Below the pieces are notes generated by a model. That model was not told the origin of the DNA and did no database searches. It worked only from the letters and a program-made list of their open reading frames with translations. A program made the position numbers and the translations under genes. From an uncultured Eubacteriales bacterium (lineage in GTDB: Bacteria; Bacillota; Clostridia; Christensenellales; CAG-138), in NCBI GenBank assembly GCA_900318765.1, contig ONLX01000025.1, positions 1 to 57,447 of the forward strand: DNA of 57,447 bases, read 5' to 3'. This document shows, in pieces, positions 16,786 through 25,100 of this stretch (within the stretch, counting starts at the first letter, position 1; each line of letters begins with the position of its first letter).

Positions 16786-17868
16786 TCAATTCCTCCTTTT
16801 GGTATTCATCAAAGAGACAACGAGCAGCACCGCAAAGCCCGCAATCAGAACGCCGAGCACCGGACCGCTGCCGATGCCGGTCGCCGAAGACGCCAGTCCG
16901 AAGTTGTGCGAAACCGCAGCGCCCGCCATGAAGCCCAGGACCGTAACCGCGGAATCGCTGTTGCCTTCGCCGGCAAGCACAAGTTGCCGCAGCGGGCATC
17001 CGCCGAGCAGAACGCTGCCCCAACCGACCAGAACCATTCCGAGGAAGTTGAACACGCCGTCCGTATGCGCAACAGGCTGTCCCTCAAAGCCGAATTTGAA
17101 GTTGCCGGTGATCAGGTTTCCGATGAGTACAGCCACAAGAATCGAAACAAAGCCGAGCACGAGATGGAAGTCCTTGAACAGCACAACGTCGCGAATGCCG
17201 CCCGCCATGCAAAGGCGCGAACGCTGGCACAGCGCGCCGACGACGAGCGCGATTCCGAACGCAATCAGCCACGGTGCACGCATGCTGCCGGGGCCGCCGG
17301 TGCTCTTTGCAAACAGATCCGAAACGAGCGAAATCGTGAACAGAATCGCGAGCAGGAACGGGAACACCAGCCCCTCAAGCGTATTCTGCCGGTACGCACG
17401 ATTCAAAGAGAATCCCTTTTTCAGCGGGATAACGCCGATCAGGATACCGACAATGAAGCCCGCCAATCCGATTACAGCGTTCAGATCGCCGCCTCCGATG
17501 CGGATCACCATGCGCAGCGGGCATCCGAGGAAGACCAGTGCGCCGATCATCACGAGCATGCCGAGAATGAAGCGCGTGATCGGTGACGATCCGCCCTGCG
17601 CACGCCATTCGCCGCGCAGCATCGCCATAATCATGGCGCCGAGTACGATACCGACGATCTCCGGACGGAAATACTGAACGACGCCCGCCTGGTGGAACTT
17701 CAGCGCACCCGTAATATCGCGCTCAAAGCATGCAATACAGAAACCCATGTTTTTCGGATTCCCGAGCCAGGAAAGCACCACCGCCGCTGCGCCGATCAGA
17801 AGTCCGGTCACAACGACAAGCCAATTGTCCTTCACAAAGCCCGCAAATCCTCTCTTCGTTTTCTCCAT
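16786..17868 (-). CDS. yedE: YedE-family putative selenium/sulfur transporter
   Basis: This 360-residue membrane protein has ten or so helices arranged as two related halves, as in YeeE/YedE thiosulfate transporters. Conserved cysteines sit at GFCIACFERD, LGCPLRM, CQRSRLCMAGG and GGCPLRQ; in YeeE such cysteines relay the anion through the membrane. Co-transcription with TusA-like and DUF3343 genes is the hallmark of the selenium-associated YedE group. The ATG at 17868 follows GGGAGGGAGG. It is divergent from a cysteine-desulfurase-like gene, with an inverted repeat between them. Confidence 0.88.
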   Translation of the reverse strand: MEKTKRGFAGFVKDNWLVVVTGLLIGAAAVVLSWLGNPKNMGFCIACFERDITGALKFHQAGVVQYFRPEIVGIVLGAMIMAMLRGEWRAQGGSSPITRFILGMLVMIGALVFLGCPLRMVIRIGGGDLNAVIGLAGFIVGILIGVIPLKKGFSLNRAYRQNTLEGLVFPFLLAILFTISLVSDLFAKSTGGPGSMRAPWLIAFGIALVVGALCQRSRLCMAGGIRDVVLFKDFHLVLGFVSILVAVLIGNLITGNFKFGFEGQPVAHTDGVFNFLGMVLVGWGSVLLGGCPLRQLVLAGEGNSDSAVTVLGFMAGAAVSHNFGLASSATGIGSGPVLGVLIAGFAVLLVVSLMNTKRRN

Positions 17869-17884
17869 TTTTATTCCTCCCTCC

Positions 17885-17908
17885 CGTTATCCGCTTGCAA
17901 GGATAACG
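17885..17908. promoter_or_regulatory. Inverted-repeat operator in the yedE/desulfurase divergent promoter
   Basis: CGTTATCC (17885-17892) and GGATAACG (17901-17908) are perfect 8-bp arms around an 8-base centre. The centre holds the -35 hexamer of the plus-strand promoter, so a bound protein would block it. Confidence 0.5.
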
Positions 17909-17923
17909 TGATAATGATATAAT
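17895..17923 (+). promoter_or_regulatory. Promoter of the desulfurase-like gene
   Basis: TTGCAA (17895-17900) and TATAAT (17918-17923) are separated by 17 bases, 39 bases before the TTG start. Confidence 0.75.
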
Positions 17924-17962
17924 ACCATATAGAAGCGTTATTTGCAAGAGAGGATCACGAAA

Positions 17963-19102
17963 TTGTTCTTACCGGAAATTTACATGGACAATGCCGCAAC
18001 GTCGTTTCCGAAGGCAGACGGGGTTTCCGACGCGGTCAAACAGTATCTGGATACGGTCGGAGTCAATGTGGGCCGCAGCTCTTACGCGCGCTGCACGGAT
18101 GCAGGGATGACCGTGCTGTCCGTGCGCGAGCAGGTTGCCGACACGTTCGGCTGCTCCGATCTGAGGCGCGTCATCTTCACGGGTGGCTGTACCGCTGCGC
18201 TGAACATGGCGATCCAAGGGTATGTGCGGCCCGGCGATTCGGTTCTGATTTCCTCGATGGAACACAATGCGGTTCTCCGCCCGCTCGTAGCGCTGGGCTG
18301 TCGGCTGATCCGCATTCCTTCCGATTCGGACGGCTGTATGCGGCTCGATCGTCTGAATGTCGATTGGCGTGAGCTTCGGCTTTGCGTCTGCACCATGGCG
18401 TCCAATGTTTCGGGGACCCTTCAGGATACGGAAGCGCTCGCCGCGCTTGCCGAAAAACACGGTGTCCCGCTTGTGCTCGACGCGGCGCAGGCGGCAGGTC
18501 ATGTTCCGATCGATCTTAAGCAGCTGCACGCTGCCGCGCTCTGCATTCCCGCCCATAAAGGGCTGCGCGGACCGCAGGGGCTCGGGCTGATGCTGCTCTC
18601 CGAATCGTATGCAGACGCGCTGCAGCCGAGCGTATTCGGCGGAACCGGTTCGCAGTCGCACAGCGATCGGATGCCGCCGTTTCTCCCCGACCGGTTTGAG
18701 CCCGGCACGCTGAACCTCCCCGCAATCTATGGGCTCGGTGCCGCGATGCGTTCCTTCGATCCCGAGCGCGCACGCGTTCATGAGCTTGCCTTGATCCGAA
18801 GGTTCCTTGCGGGGGTGTGCGAGATTCCGAACATTCGTCTGCTCGGGCCGACGGATCCGAAAAAGCGGGTCGGCGTCTTTGCGATCGACTTTCTCACGAT
18901 CGATAACGCGGAAGCTTCCGCGCGGCTCGATGAATCGTTCCATATTCTGACGCGATGCGGGCTGCATTGCGCGCCGGAAGCGCATAAAACGCTCGGATCC
19001 TTTCCGCAGGGCGCCGTTCGATTCAGCTTTTCCCCCGCCACAACGGCGAACGAGATCGATGCCGCGCTCGCCGCGATCAAAGAGATTTCCGCACCGTCTT
19101 AA
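17963..19102 (+). CDS. Cysteine desulfurase-like class V aminotransferase
   Basis: This 379-residue PLP enzyme would take sulfur (or selenium) from cysteine (or selenocysteine). The N-terminal MDNAATSFPK signature, the PLP-histidine segment SSMEHNAVLRP, the PLP-lysine in IPAHKGLRGPQG and a catalytic-loop cysteine in RCGLHCAPEAHK all match the cysteine desulfurase family found next to YedE and DUF3343. I place the start at the TTG at 17963, nine bases after GAGAGG; the ATG at 17984 would cut the first strand. It is divergent from yedE and could load the TusA-like carrier. Confidence 0.85.
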   Translation: MFLPEIYMDNAATSFPKADGVSDAVKQYLDTVGVNVGRSSYARCTDAGMTVLSVREQVADTFGCSDLRRVIFTGGCTAALNMAIQGYVRPGDSVLISSMEHNAVLRPLVALGCRLIRIPSDSDGCMRLDRLNVDWRELRLCVCTMASNVSGTLQDTEALAALAEKHGVPLVLDAAQAAGHVPIDLKQLHAAALCIPAHKGLRGPQGLGLMLLSESYADALQPSVFGGTGSQSHSDRMPPFLPDRFEPGTLNLPAIYGLGAAMRSFDPERARVHELALIRRFLAGVCEIPNIRLLGPTDPKKRVGVFAIDFLTIDNAEASARLDESFHILTRCGLHCAPEAHKTLGSFPQGAVRFSFSPATTANEIDAALAAIKEISAPS

Positions 19103-19108
19103 TGCAGC

Positions 19109-19140
19109 AAAAAACATCCACCGGCCGGTGGATGTTTTTT
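19109..19140. terminator. Bidirectional terminator
   Basis: A perfect 16-bp palindrome arm (19109-19124 with 19125-19140), with A6 and T6 ends, separates the desulfurase-like gene and the convergent aminotransferase gene. Confidence 0.88.
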
Positions 19141-19146
19141 TGAACA

Positions 19147-20361
19147 TTACTGATGATAGGTTTGCAGAAAATCCGCAAGCTCCGTTGCCGCAAGCTTCAG
19201 ATCCTCAATGCACGGGAGATAGATCAGGCGGAAATGATCCGGCTTCGGCCAGTGAAACCCACCGCCATGCGTAAACAATATCTTCTTTTCCCGCAGAAAG
19301 TCGAGTACGAATTTCTCATCGTCTATGATGTGGAACCGCTCCACATCCAGCTTCGGGAACATATAGAACGCCGCCTTCGGCTTCACCACCGAAACGCCGG
19401 GGATCGCGTTGATCGCGTGATAGATGTACTCGCGCTGATCGTAGACGCGTCCGCCGGGGACGAGCAGCTCTTCCGTAGAATCCAGATGCTCGAGTGCAAC
19501 CGGGATCAGCGACTGCGCAGGCACGTTTGAGCAAAGCCGCATCGACGAAAGCAGATTGATCCCTTCAATATATCCTTTGGCCCGGGACTTATCGCCGCAG
19601 AGCGCCATCCAGCCGCATCGATATCCCGCGATCAGGTGCGATTTGCTGAGCCCGTTCAAGGAAACCGTCATCAGATCCGGCGCGAGCGACGCAAGCGCCG
19701 TATGCTTCCGCCCGTCCATCACAAGGCGATCGTAAATCTCATCGGCAAACAGAATCAGATCGTGTTCGCGCGCAAGCTGAACGATTCCCTTCAGAATCTC
19801 ATCGGGGTAGAGCGCGCCGGTCGGGTTGTTCGGATTGATTACAACGATCGCTTTCGTTTTCGACGTGATCTTCGATGCCATATCCTTCAGGTCCGGGTTC
19901 CATTCGCTCGCCTCATCGCAGAGATAATGCACCGCCGCACCGCCCGCAAGCGTGACGGACGCGGTCCAAAGCGGATAATCCGGCGAAGGCACCAGCACCT
20001 CGTCCCCGTTGTTCAGCAGCGCCTGCATGGAAAGCTGAATCAGCTCCGAAACGCCGTTGCCGGTATAAATATCGTTGATCGTAACGTTCGGAAGCCCCTT
20101 CTTACGGCAATAGCCGAGGATCGCTTCGCGCGCGGCAGGCAGACCTTTCGAATCGGAATACCCCTCCGTATTCGGGAGATTCCGGCTCATGCATTCCAGA
20201 ATCGCGTCGGGCGCGCGGAATCCGAACGGCGCGGGATTGCCGATGTTCAAGCGGACGATCCGCTCCCCCGCTTCCATCATGCGGTTGGCCTCGTCCATCA
20301 CCGGTCCGCGGATATCATAACAAACATGATCCAGTTTCGTGGATTTTTCAAAGGTTTTCAT
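19147..20361 (-). CDS. AlaA-like PLP-dependent aminotransferase (glutamate-pyruvate type)
   Basis: This 404-residue class I/II aminotransferase is close to the AlaA/YfbQ group, which makes alanine from pyruvate and glutamate. Visible are the LNIGNPAPFGF substrate segment, the NPNNPTGA motif, the FADEIYDR aspartate that binds the pyridine nitrogen, the PLP lysine in SLNGLSKSHLIAGYR, and the C-terminal FRLIYLP arginine that binds the carboxylate. Length and the C-terminal GGGFHWPKPDHFR segment fit AlaA. It has its own promoter, and a LysR gene lies upstream on the same strand. Confidence 0.87.
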   Translation of the reverse strand: MKTFEKSTKLDHVCYDIRGPVMDEANRMMEAGERIVRLNIGNPAPFGFRAPDAILECMSRNLPNTEGYSDSKGLPAAREAILGYCRKKGLPNVTINDIYTGNGVSELIQLSMQALLNNGDEVLVPSPDYPLWTASVTLAGGAAVHYLCDEASEWNPDLKDMASKITSKTKAIVVINPNNPTGALYPDEILKGIVQLAREHDLILFADEIYDRLVMDGRKHTALASLAPDLMTVSLNGLSKSHLIAGYRCGWMALCGDKSRAKGYIEGINLLSSMRLCSNVPAQSLIPVALEHLDSTEELLVPGGRVYDQREYIYHAINAIPGVSVVKPKAAFYMFPKLDVERFHIIDDEKFVLDFLREKKILFTHGGGFHWPKPDHFRLIYLPCIEDLKLAATELADFLQTYHQ

Positions 20362-20381
20362 GTGTTTCTCTCCGTCTCAAA

Positions 20382-20410
20382 ATTAAACTATATAGTATGC
20401 TTCTTTTCAA
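20382..20410 (-). promoter_or_regulatory. Putative promoter of the aminotransferase gene
   Basis: On the minus strand TTGAAA and TTTAAT are separated by 17 bases, with a 10-bp palindrome ACTATATAGT (20387-20396) inside the spacer. Confidence 0.55.
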
Positions 20411-20424
20411 GGTTTGTCAAGTCC

Positions 20425-21291
20425 TTACCGAAGCGGCAGGTATTCGATGAACTTGCGCACCGCCGCCGAGACATCCTTGCGGCTGCGCAGCGTCAGTCCG
20501 ATGCGCCGCGTTGCGGGAACGTCCAGCTCGCGTACTGCAATCCGGTACGGTGCACGCCGCAAGATCAACTCCGGGACGATGCTGATTCCGAGCCCCGCTT
20601 CCACCATCGACATGACCGCGTAATCATCCCACGTTGTAAAATGGACGTTCGGCTTCAATCCGTTTCGCTCAAAGATTTCGGACACCTCCGCCTTTGCCCC
20701 CTTCTCAAGCAGCATGAACGGTTCCTCGCAGAGCGATGCGAGCGGAACACGCTCGTACGCCGTCAGCGGATGGTGTTCCGGCAAGATTGCCACCAGTCGA
20801 TCCTGCTCGAGATAGATCTCCTCCAAATCCGGCAGCGTCGGCAGCCGATTGAACCCGCAGTCCACTGCGCCCGACTGCACCCATGCCTCGATCTCCGTAT
20901 AATCGCCGAGCAAAATCTCATACCCGATGTTCGGATAATCCTTCTGAAACTCCCGGATGATGTTTGGCAGCCAATACGTCGCCGCGCTCGAAAACGTCCC
21001 GATTCGGATCAGCCCCGATTGCAGACCGTTCAATGCATCCACCTCCATCCGCAGCTTCTCCGCATCCTCCAGAAGCCGCTTCACCCGAGGCATCAGCACC
21101 GTTCCGTCCGACGTTAACCGCACGCCGCTCTTGCTGCGTTCCAAAAGGCTCAGTTTCCATTCCGACTCCAGATCGGAAATCATCCGGCTGATGCCGGACT
21201 GTGTATAATTCATCCGTTCCGCCGCTTTGGTCAGACTTCCACACTCCGCCGCCGTCCAAAATGCCCGGTATTTCTGCATGCCCGTATCCAT
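20425..21291 (-). CDS. LysR-family transcriptional regulator
   Basis: This 288-residue protein has the LysR layout: an N-terminal winged helix-turn-helix (residues about 5-65, with the SLTKAAERMNYTQSGISRMI helix pair) and a two-lobe effector domain ending near 288. It is divergent from a sodium/solute symporter gene, the usual arrangement for a LysR activator of a transporter. Two direct copies of TCATGGATA lie between the genes. The effector is probably a substrate of the symporter, an amino acid or carboxylate, but this is inference. Confidence 0.9.
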   Translation of the reverse strand: MDTGMQKYRAFWTAAECGSLTKAAERMNYTQSGISRMISDLESEWKLSLLERSKSGVRLTSDGTVLMPRVKRLLEDAEKLRMEVDALNGLQSGLIRIGTFSSAATYWLPNIIREFQKDYPNIGYEILLGDYTEIEAWVQSGAVDCGFNRLPTLPDLEEIYLEQDRLVAILPEHHPLTAYERVPLASLCEEPFMLLEKGAKAEVSEIFERNGLKPNVHFTTWDDYAVMSMVEAGLGISIVPELILRRAPYRIAVRELDVPATRRIGLTLRSRKDVSAAVRKFIEYLPLR

Positions 21292-21318
21292 TCTCGTTTC
21301 CTCATCGATTCCGTTTTT

Positions 21319-21358
21319 TCATGGATATTATGCGATTTCTTCGCTTTTCTCATGGATA
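21319..21358. promoter_or_regulatory. Direct repeats between the LysR and symporter genes
   Basis: TCATGGATA occurs at 21319-21327 and 21350-21358, 31 bases apart, close to three helical turns. They lie upstream of the symporter start in the divergent region and are a candidate LysR recognition array. A TATGAT at about 21363-21368 may be the symporter -10. Confidence 0.4.
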
Positions 21359-21412
21359 AACCTATGATACGATATTTTCCAATCCATTGCAAGCAAAATT
21401 TGGAGGAATGAC

Positions 21413-22858
21413 ATGGAACTGATCGTATTTATTCTGTATCTGGTGTTTATGATCGGCATCGGCGTCTACTTCTTCCTGCGCACCAAGAACGGTGGAGAAA
21501 AGATGTATTTTCTCGGCGGGCGGAAGATGGGCCCCTGGGTGACGGCGTTGTCCGCCGGCGCTTCGGATATGAGTGCATGGGTGCTGATGGGTCTGCCGAC
21601 GGCTGTGTTCTCGCTCGGGCTCGGGCAGATCTGGATTCCGATCGGTCTGCTGCTCGGCTATAGCCTGAGTTGGCTGCTTGAAGCGCCGCGGCTGCGGAAA
21701 TTCAGCCTTGCAGCCAACGACTCGATCACGATCCCGCAATACCTCACGAACCGTTTCCTGTCCAAATCGAAATCTCTGCAGGTAATCTGCGCCGCCGTCT
21801 TTCTCTTTGCCTACACGATCTATGCCGCCTCCTCCATCAAGGCGTGCGGCACACTGTTCCATACGGTGATCGGGATCGACGCCAACACGGCCATGTACCT
21901 TGCCGCGGCAATCATCGTCGCCTACACGTTCTTCGGCGGCTTCTCCGCGGTTTGTTGGACGGACTTCTTCCAGGGGCTTCTGATGCTCGGCGCGCTGCTG
22001 CTTGCCCCGATCTTCGCGCTCGGCGCGTTGAACCTGACCGAAAGCGCCTCTGCGATTCCCGCCGACTTTTTTAACCCGTTTTCGGATTGGAAGAGCATCG
22101 TTTCGGGGCTCGGCTGGGGGCTCGGCTATTTCGGAATGCCGCACATCATTGTCCGGTTTCTGTCGCTGCGTTCACAGAAGGAGATGAAAAAATCCGCATT
22201 CATCGGTATCGGTTGGACGCTTTTGATTCTCGGCTTCGCGACGGCGGTCGGCGTGGTCGGCCGCATGATGTTCGGCGCATCGGATGCGATTGCAGAGAAT
22301 TCGACGGTTTTCATCCAGATGGTTCGGCAGCTGTTCCCTGCGATTCTCTCGGGCATTCTGCTGTCGGCAGTGCTTGCCGCTTCGATGAGCACGGCAGACA
22401 GTCAATTGCTCTCGGCGGCCTCGGCGTTGGCGAGCGACGTGTATCAACCGATCCTGCGGAAGCATCGCGCAAGCGATCGGGAGATGCAGTGGGTCGGTCG
22501 GCTCGTCGTGCTTGCAATTGCCATTGCCGCGCTCTCTTTGGCGGCTTTTCCCGGCTCCGGCTCGATTATGAGTCTCGTTGAGAACGCATGGGGCATCTTC
22601 GGTGCCGCGTTCGGTCCCGCAATCCTGCTGAGCCTCTTCTGGAAACGGTTCACGTTCTCCGGCGCGATCGCGGGGATTGTGACCGGCGCAGCGGTCGATC
22701 TTCTGTGGCTGCTGTTCTGCTCCGGCACCGGGATTTACGAAATTATCCCCGGGTTCTTAGCCGGCACAATTGCGGCGGTGCTGGTCACGCTGCTTTCCAA
22801 AAAGCCTTCCGAAGAGATCGAAGCGCTGTTCGATCGCGCCGTTGCCTACGAGGATTAA
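21413..22858 (+). CDS. Sodium/solute symporter, PutP-like
   Basis: This 481-residue membrane protein belongs to the sodium:solute symporter family (LeuT fold, about 13 helices), nearest in pattern to sodium/proline symporters. The first helix ends in FLRTKNGGEKMYFLGGRKMG, and the family's GASDMSAWVLMGLP segment (sodium-binding helix 2) and the SAVLAASMSTADSQLL segment (helix 9) are both present. The ATG follows GGAGGAATGAC. It is divergent from a LysR gene that likely controls it. I leave the symbol blank because the substrate could be proline, another amino acid or a carboxylate. Confidence 0.87.
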   Translation: MELIVFILYLVFMIGIGVYFFLRTKNGGEKMYFLGGRKMGPWVTALSAGASDMSAWVLMGLPTAVFSLGLGQIWIPIGLLLGYSLSWLLEAPRLRKFSLAANDSITIPQYLTNRFLSKSKSLQVICAAVFLFAYTIYAASSIKACGTLFHTVIGIDANTAMYLAAAIIVAYTFFGGFSAVCWTDFFQGLLMLGALLLAPIFALGALNLTESASAIPADFFNPFSDWKSIVSGLGWGLGYFGMPHIIVRFLSLRSQKEMKKSAFIGIGWTLLILGFATAVGVVGRMMFGASDAIAENSTVFIQMVRQLFPAILSGILLSAVLAASMSTADSQLLSAASALASDVYQPILRKHRASDREMQWVGRLVVLAIAIAALSLAAFPGSGSIMSLVENAWGIFGAAFGPAILLSLFWKRFTFSGAIAGIVTGAAVDLLWLLFCSGTGIYEIIPGFLAGTIAAVLVTLLSKKPSEEIEALFDRAVAYED

Positions 22859-22871
22859 TCCAAAAAATATT

Positions 22872-22900
22872 TGCTCGCCCGATGAATCATCGGGCGAGCA
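22872..22900. terminator. Bidirectional terminator
   Basis: A perfect 13-bp stem (22872-22884 with 22888-22900) and three-base loop lies between the symporter stop and the resC stop. AT-rich sequence flanks both sides. Confidence 0.82.
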
Positions 22901-22920
22901 TTCTTTTGCCGAAAACCGAA

Positions 22921-23736
22921 TTATTTGTAGCTGTGTACGCCGGGCAAAAACGTGTTGACGCCGATATACGTGAAAATCACGCAGACGAATCCGACGATCG
23001 CGAAGATCGCCGCGGTCTTGCCGCGCCAGCCTCTGCGAATCCTCAGGTGCAGGTAGATCGCGTAGATGATCCACGTAACCAGTGACCAGGTCTCCTTCGG
23101 ATCCCATGACCAGTAGCTTCCCCACGCGCGCTCCGCCCAGATCGCGCCGGTGATGATCGTGAACGTCAGAAACAGCAAACCGAGGGCAACGCTGCGGTAG
23201 CTGATCAGATCAAGCTTTTCGCGGTTCGGAATGTGCTGATCGAAAAAGCTCCCTTCCTTCGCCCGATCGCGCAGCAAAAAGAGAATCGACAGAACGAACG
23301 AAACGCCGAACGCGCCGTACGCAATGATGGCGGTTGAAACGTGGAACCCGAGCCAGTTGCTTTGGAGCGCGGGCATCAGTTCATGCACATCCTTCGACTG
23401 CATCGCCGCATACCCGATCACGAGGAACGTTACCGGCGCGGCAAACGCGCCGAGCACCGGGAACCGGAAGCGCAAAATGAAGATCAGGCTGACCAGGCAC
23501 AGTCCCCACGCAAATGCCGTCGCGAACTCATACTGATTGGTGAGCGGCAGTCGCCCCGCGCCGATTCCGCGGCAGATCAGCGCTGCGGTATGCAGCACCA
23601 GTCCCGCAATCTGCAGTCCGATCGCGATCTTGCTGAGCAAATCTTTTTTGATTGCAAGATACGTAAAGTACAGAATCATCGCCGCAAAGTACAGCAGCAT
23701 GACGATCGTAAACAGCGTATTTTCCACCTGAAGCAT
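22921..23736 (-). CDS. resC: Cytochrome c biogenesis protein ResC/CcsB (CcsA family)
   Basis: This 271-residue membrane protein carries heme across or to the outer face of the membrane and, with ResB, attaches it to CXXCH motifs (system II). The tryptophan-rich heme-handling segment AWGSYWSWDPKETWSLVTW, the WWD signature, lies at about residues 204-222, with conserved histidines in ALQSNWLGFHVSTA and elsewhere. About eight helices are visible. It is the last gene of the rnf-nrf operon, six bases after resB, and its client in this operon is the pentaheme NrfA. Confidence 0.92.
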   Translation of the reverse strand: MLQVENTLFTIVMLLYFAAMILYFTYLAIKKDLLSKIAIGLQIAGLVLHTAALICRGIGAGRLPLTNQYEFATAFAWGLCLVSLIFILRFRFPVLGAFAAPVTFLVIGYAAMQSKDVHELMPALQSNWLGFHVSTAIIAYGAFGVSFVLSILFLLRDRAKEGSFFDQHIPNREKLDLISYRSVALGLLFLTFTIITGAIWAERAWGSYWSWDPKETWSLVTWIIYAIYLHLRIRRGWRGKTAAIFAIVGFVCVIFTYIGVNTFLPGVHSYK

Positions 23737-23742
23737 CGTTTT

Positions 23743-25041
23743 TTACTCCTTTTCGTTCTTGGAAGCCGCTTGCAAAAATGTTTCCCGATACAGCGTCCCG
23801 CGCTTGCGGCAATGGTCATGCACCGTCCATGTTCCGTCGTCCGCCTGCTCCGCCCATACGGCCTGTGGGAACAGGTAAAACGCCAGCAGCAGACCGAGCA
23901 TCGTCACGATTCCTCCGACAAATGCCAGCCACGTAAACGAGTCGCGCTTGATCTGAATCAGCGTATAGTTCTGCGGCGCAGAGAACGTCACCGTATAATC
24001 GTCGATCGTGAGCTTCTCCCCCGCCATCAGCACGTTCATGCCGATCATCTCCCCTCGGTAGTATACCGAATACAGATAGGCGGGATTCTTCAGACTGCTT
24101 GACAGCGTCTTCGGGCCCTCACCGGGAACCAACGCATAGTCCGGATAGAACGCATTGAAGAAGACGACCAGTTCCGGCAAATCCCTGACCGTGAGATATT
24201 CCCCGGCGCAAAGGATTTCGCTCTGTAAGGGCTGTTCCGCTTTCCAAACATCCACCTGTGCGGCCCATCCCGTGGCGTTCTGATAGAACGTCATGCCAAG
24301 CAGCCTGCCCGGATGGTTGACCGAAATCGTCGCGCTCTGTTGATCCGGCACGCTTGTACTGCCCTGCGGCATGCGAAACACCGTGATGTCCGCCGTGTAC
24401 TGCTCTACGGTTTCGTCCTCGCGAAGGGCAACTCGAAAATCGTCAATGCGCAGCGTCAGCCCCGTATCGGCAATCGGTTTCTCCTGGCCCGGCACGCCGT
24501 AGACCGTAAACTCCTTCTTGGTCATTTGCCCGAGCCCGAAGCCGAGAATCAGCAGCAGAATGCCGAGATGGCACACCCACGCGCCCCAAAGCCCGGCCCG
24601 ATTCTTTGCGGAAAACAGAATCGTTTTCCCGTTTGCCTCCACACGCTTCGGCTTCGGCATCCTAAGCCTATGAAAAACGCCTTCCGGGTCGGAAATCCCG
24701 GACGCCGACGCATCCGGTTCCGTTCCGAGATACGATGCCGCGTCATTTGCCGCCTTTGTCCGGCGGATCAAGGAGCCGAGCCGCAGTACGTTGCAAAGCA
24801 GCAGGTTTGCGCACAAAAAAGCGGTAATTGCGATAAACCACCAACTGTGAAACGCGTCGTCCAGGTGCAGCGCAACGATCCATGCGGCCGCCGTCTCGGA
24901 ATACGTTGCGGCATACCATTCATACGTCTGCCCCTGTGTAACAAAGCTGCCCACCGCGCACGCGACGACCAGCAATCCCAGCAGAAGGATCGCAAACGTC
25001 ATCGAAGACAGAAACTTCCAAATTTTCTTTACGACTTCCAT
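23743..25041 (-). CDS. resB: Cytochrome c biogenesis protein ResB
   Basis: This 432-residue protein is the ResB half of the system II heme ligation complex. Three hydrophobic helices lie in the first 200 residues (the first at about 14-34), followed by a large extracytoplasmic domain and a final helix near residue 385, as usual for ResB. The start at 25041 is the first ATG after the nrfA stop; the ribosome site is weak (GGAAT). A terminator-like hairpin sits in the 59-base gap after nrfA, so resB and resC are probably made in smaller amounts than NrfA. Confidence 0.88.
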   Translation of the reverse strand: MEVVKKIWKFLSSMTFAILLLGLLVVACAVGSFVTQGQTYEWYAATYSETAAAWIVALHLDDAFHSWWFIAITAFLCANLLLCNVLRLGSLIRRTKAANDAASYLGTEPDASASGISDPEGVFHRLRMPKPKRVEANGKTILFSAKNRAGLWGAWVCHLGILLLILGFGLGQMTKKEFTVYGVPGQEKPIADTGLTLRIDDFRVALREDETVEQYTADITVFRMPQGSTSVPDQQSATISVNHPGRLLGMTFYQNATGWAAQVDVWKAEQPLQSEILCAGEYLTVRDLPELVVFFNAFYPDYALVPGEGPKTLSSSLKNPAYLYSVYYRGEMIGMNVLMAGEKLTIDDYTVTFSAPQNYTLIQIKRDSFTWLAFVGGIVTMLGLLLAFYLFPQAVWAEQADDGTWTVHDHCRKRGTLYRETFLQAASKNEKE

Positions 25042-25046
25042 ATTCC

Positions 25047-25088
25047 AAAAAAGAGCGGCGGAAATCCATCCATCAGATCCCCGCCGCT
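25047..25088 (-). terminator. Intra-operon hairpin with T-tract between nrfA and resB
   Basis: On the minus strand AGCGGCGG pairs with CCGCCGCT (8 bp; 25081-25088 with 25054-25061) around a 19-base loop, followed by C and T6. It has the form of an intrinsic terminator, yet resB and resC follow with no obvious promoter of their own. Partial termination is the likely role. Confidence 0.6.
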
Positions 25089-25100
25089 GTTCATACGAGT

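Noticed and set aside
17969-19147. Minus-strand open frame of 392 codons
   Set aside because: Antisense to the desulfurase-like gene, which has a full set of PLP motifs; the shadow has none.
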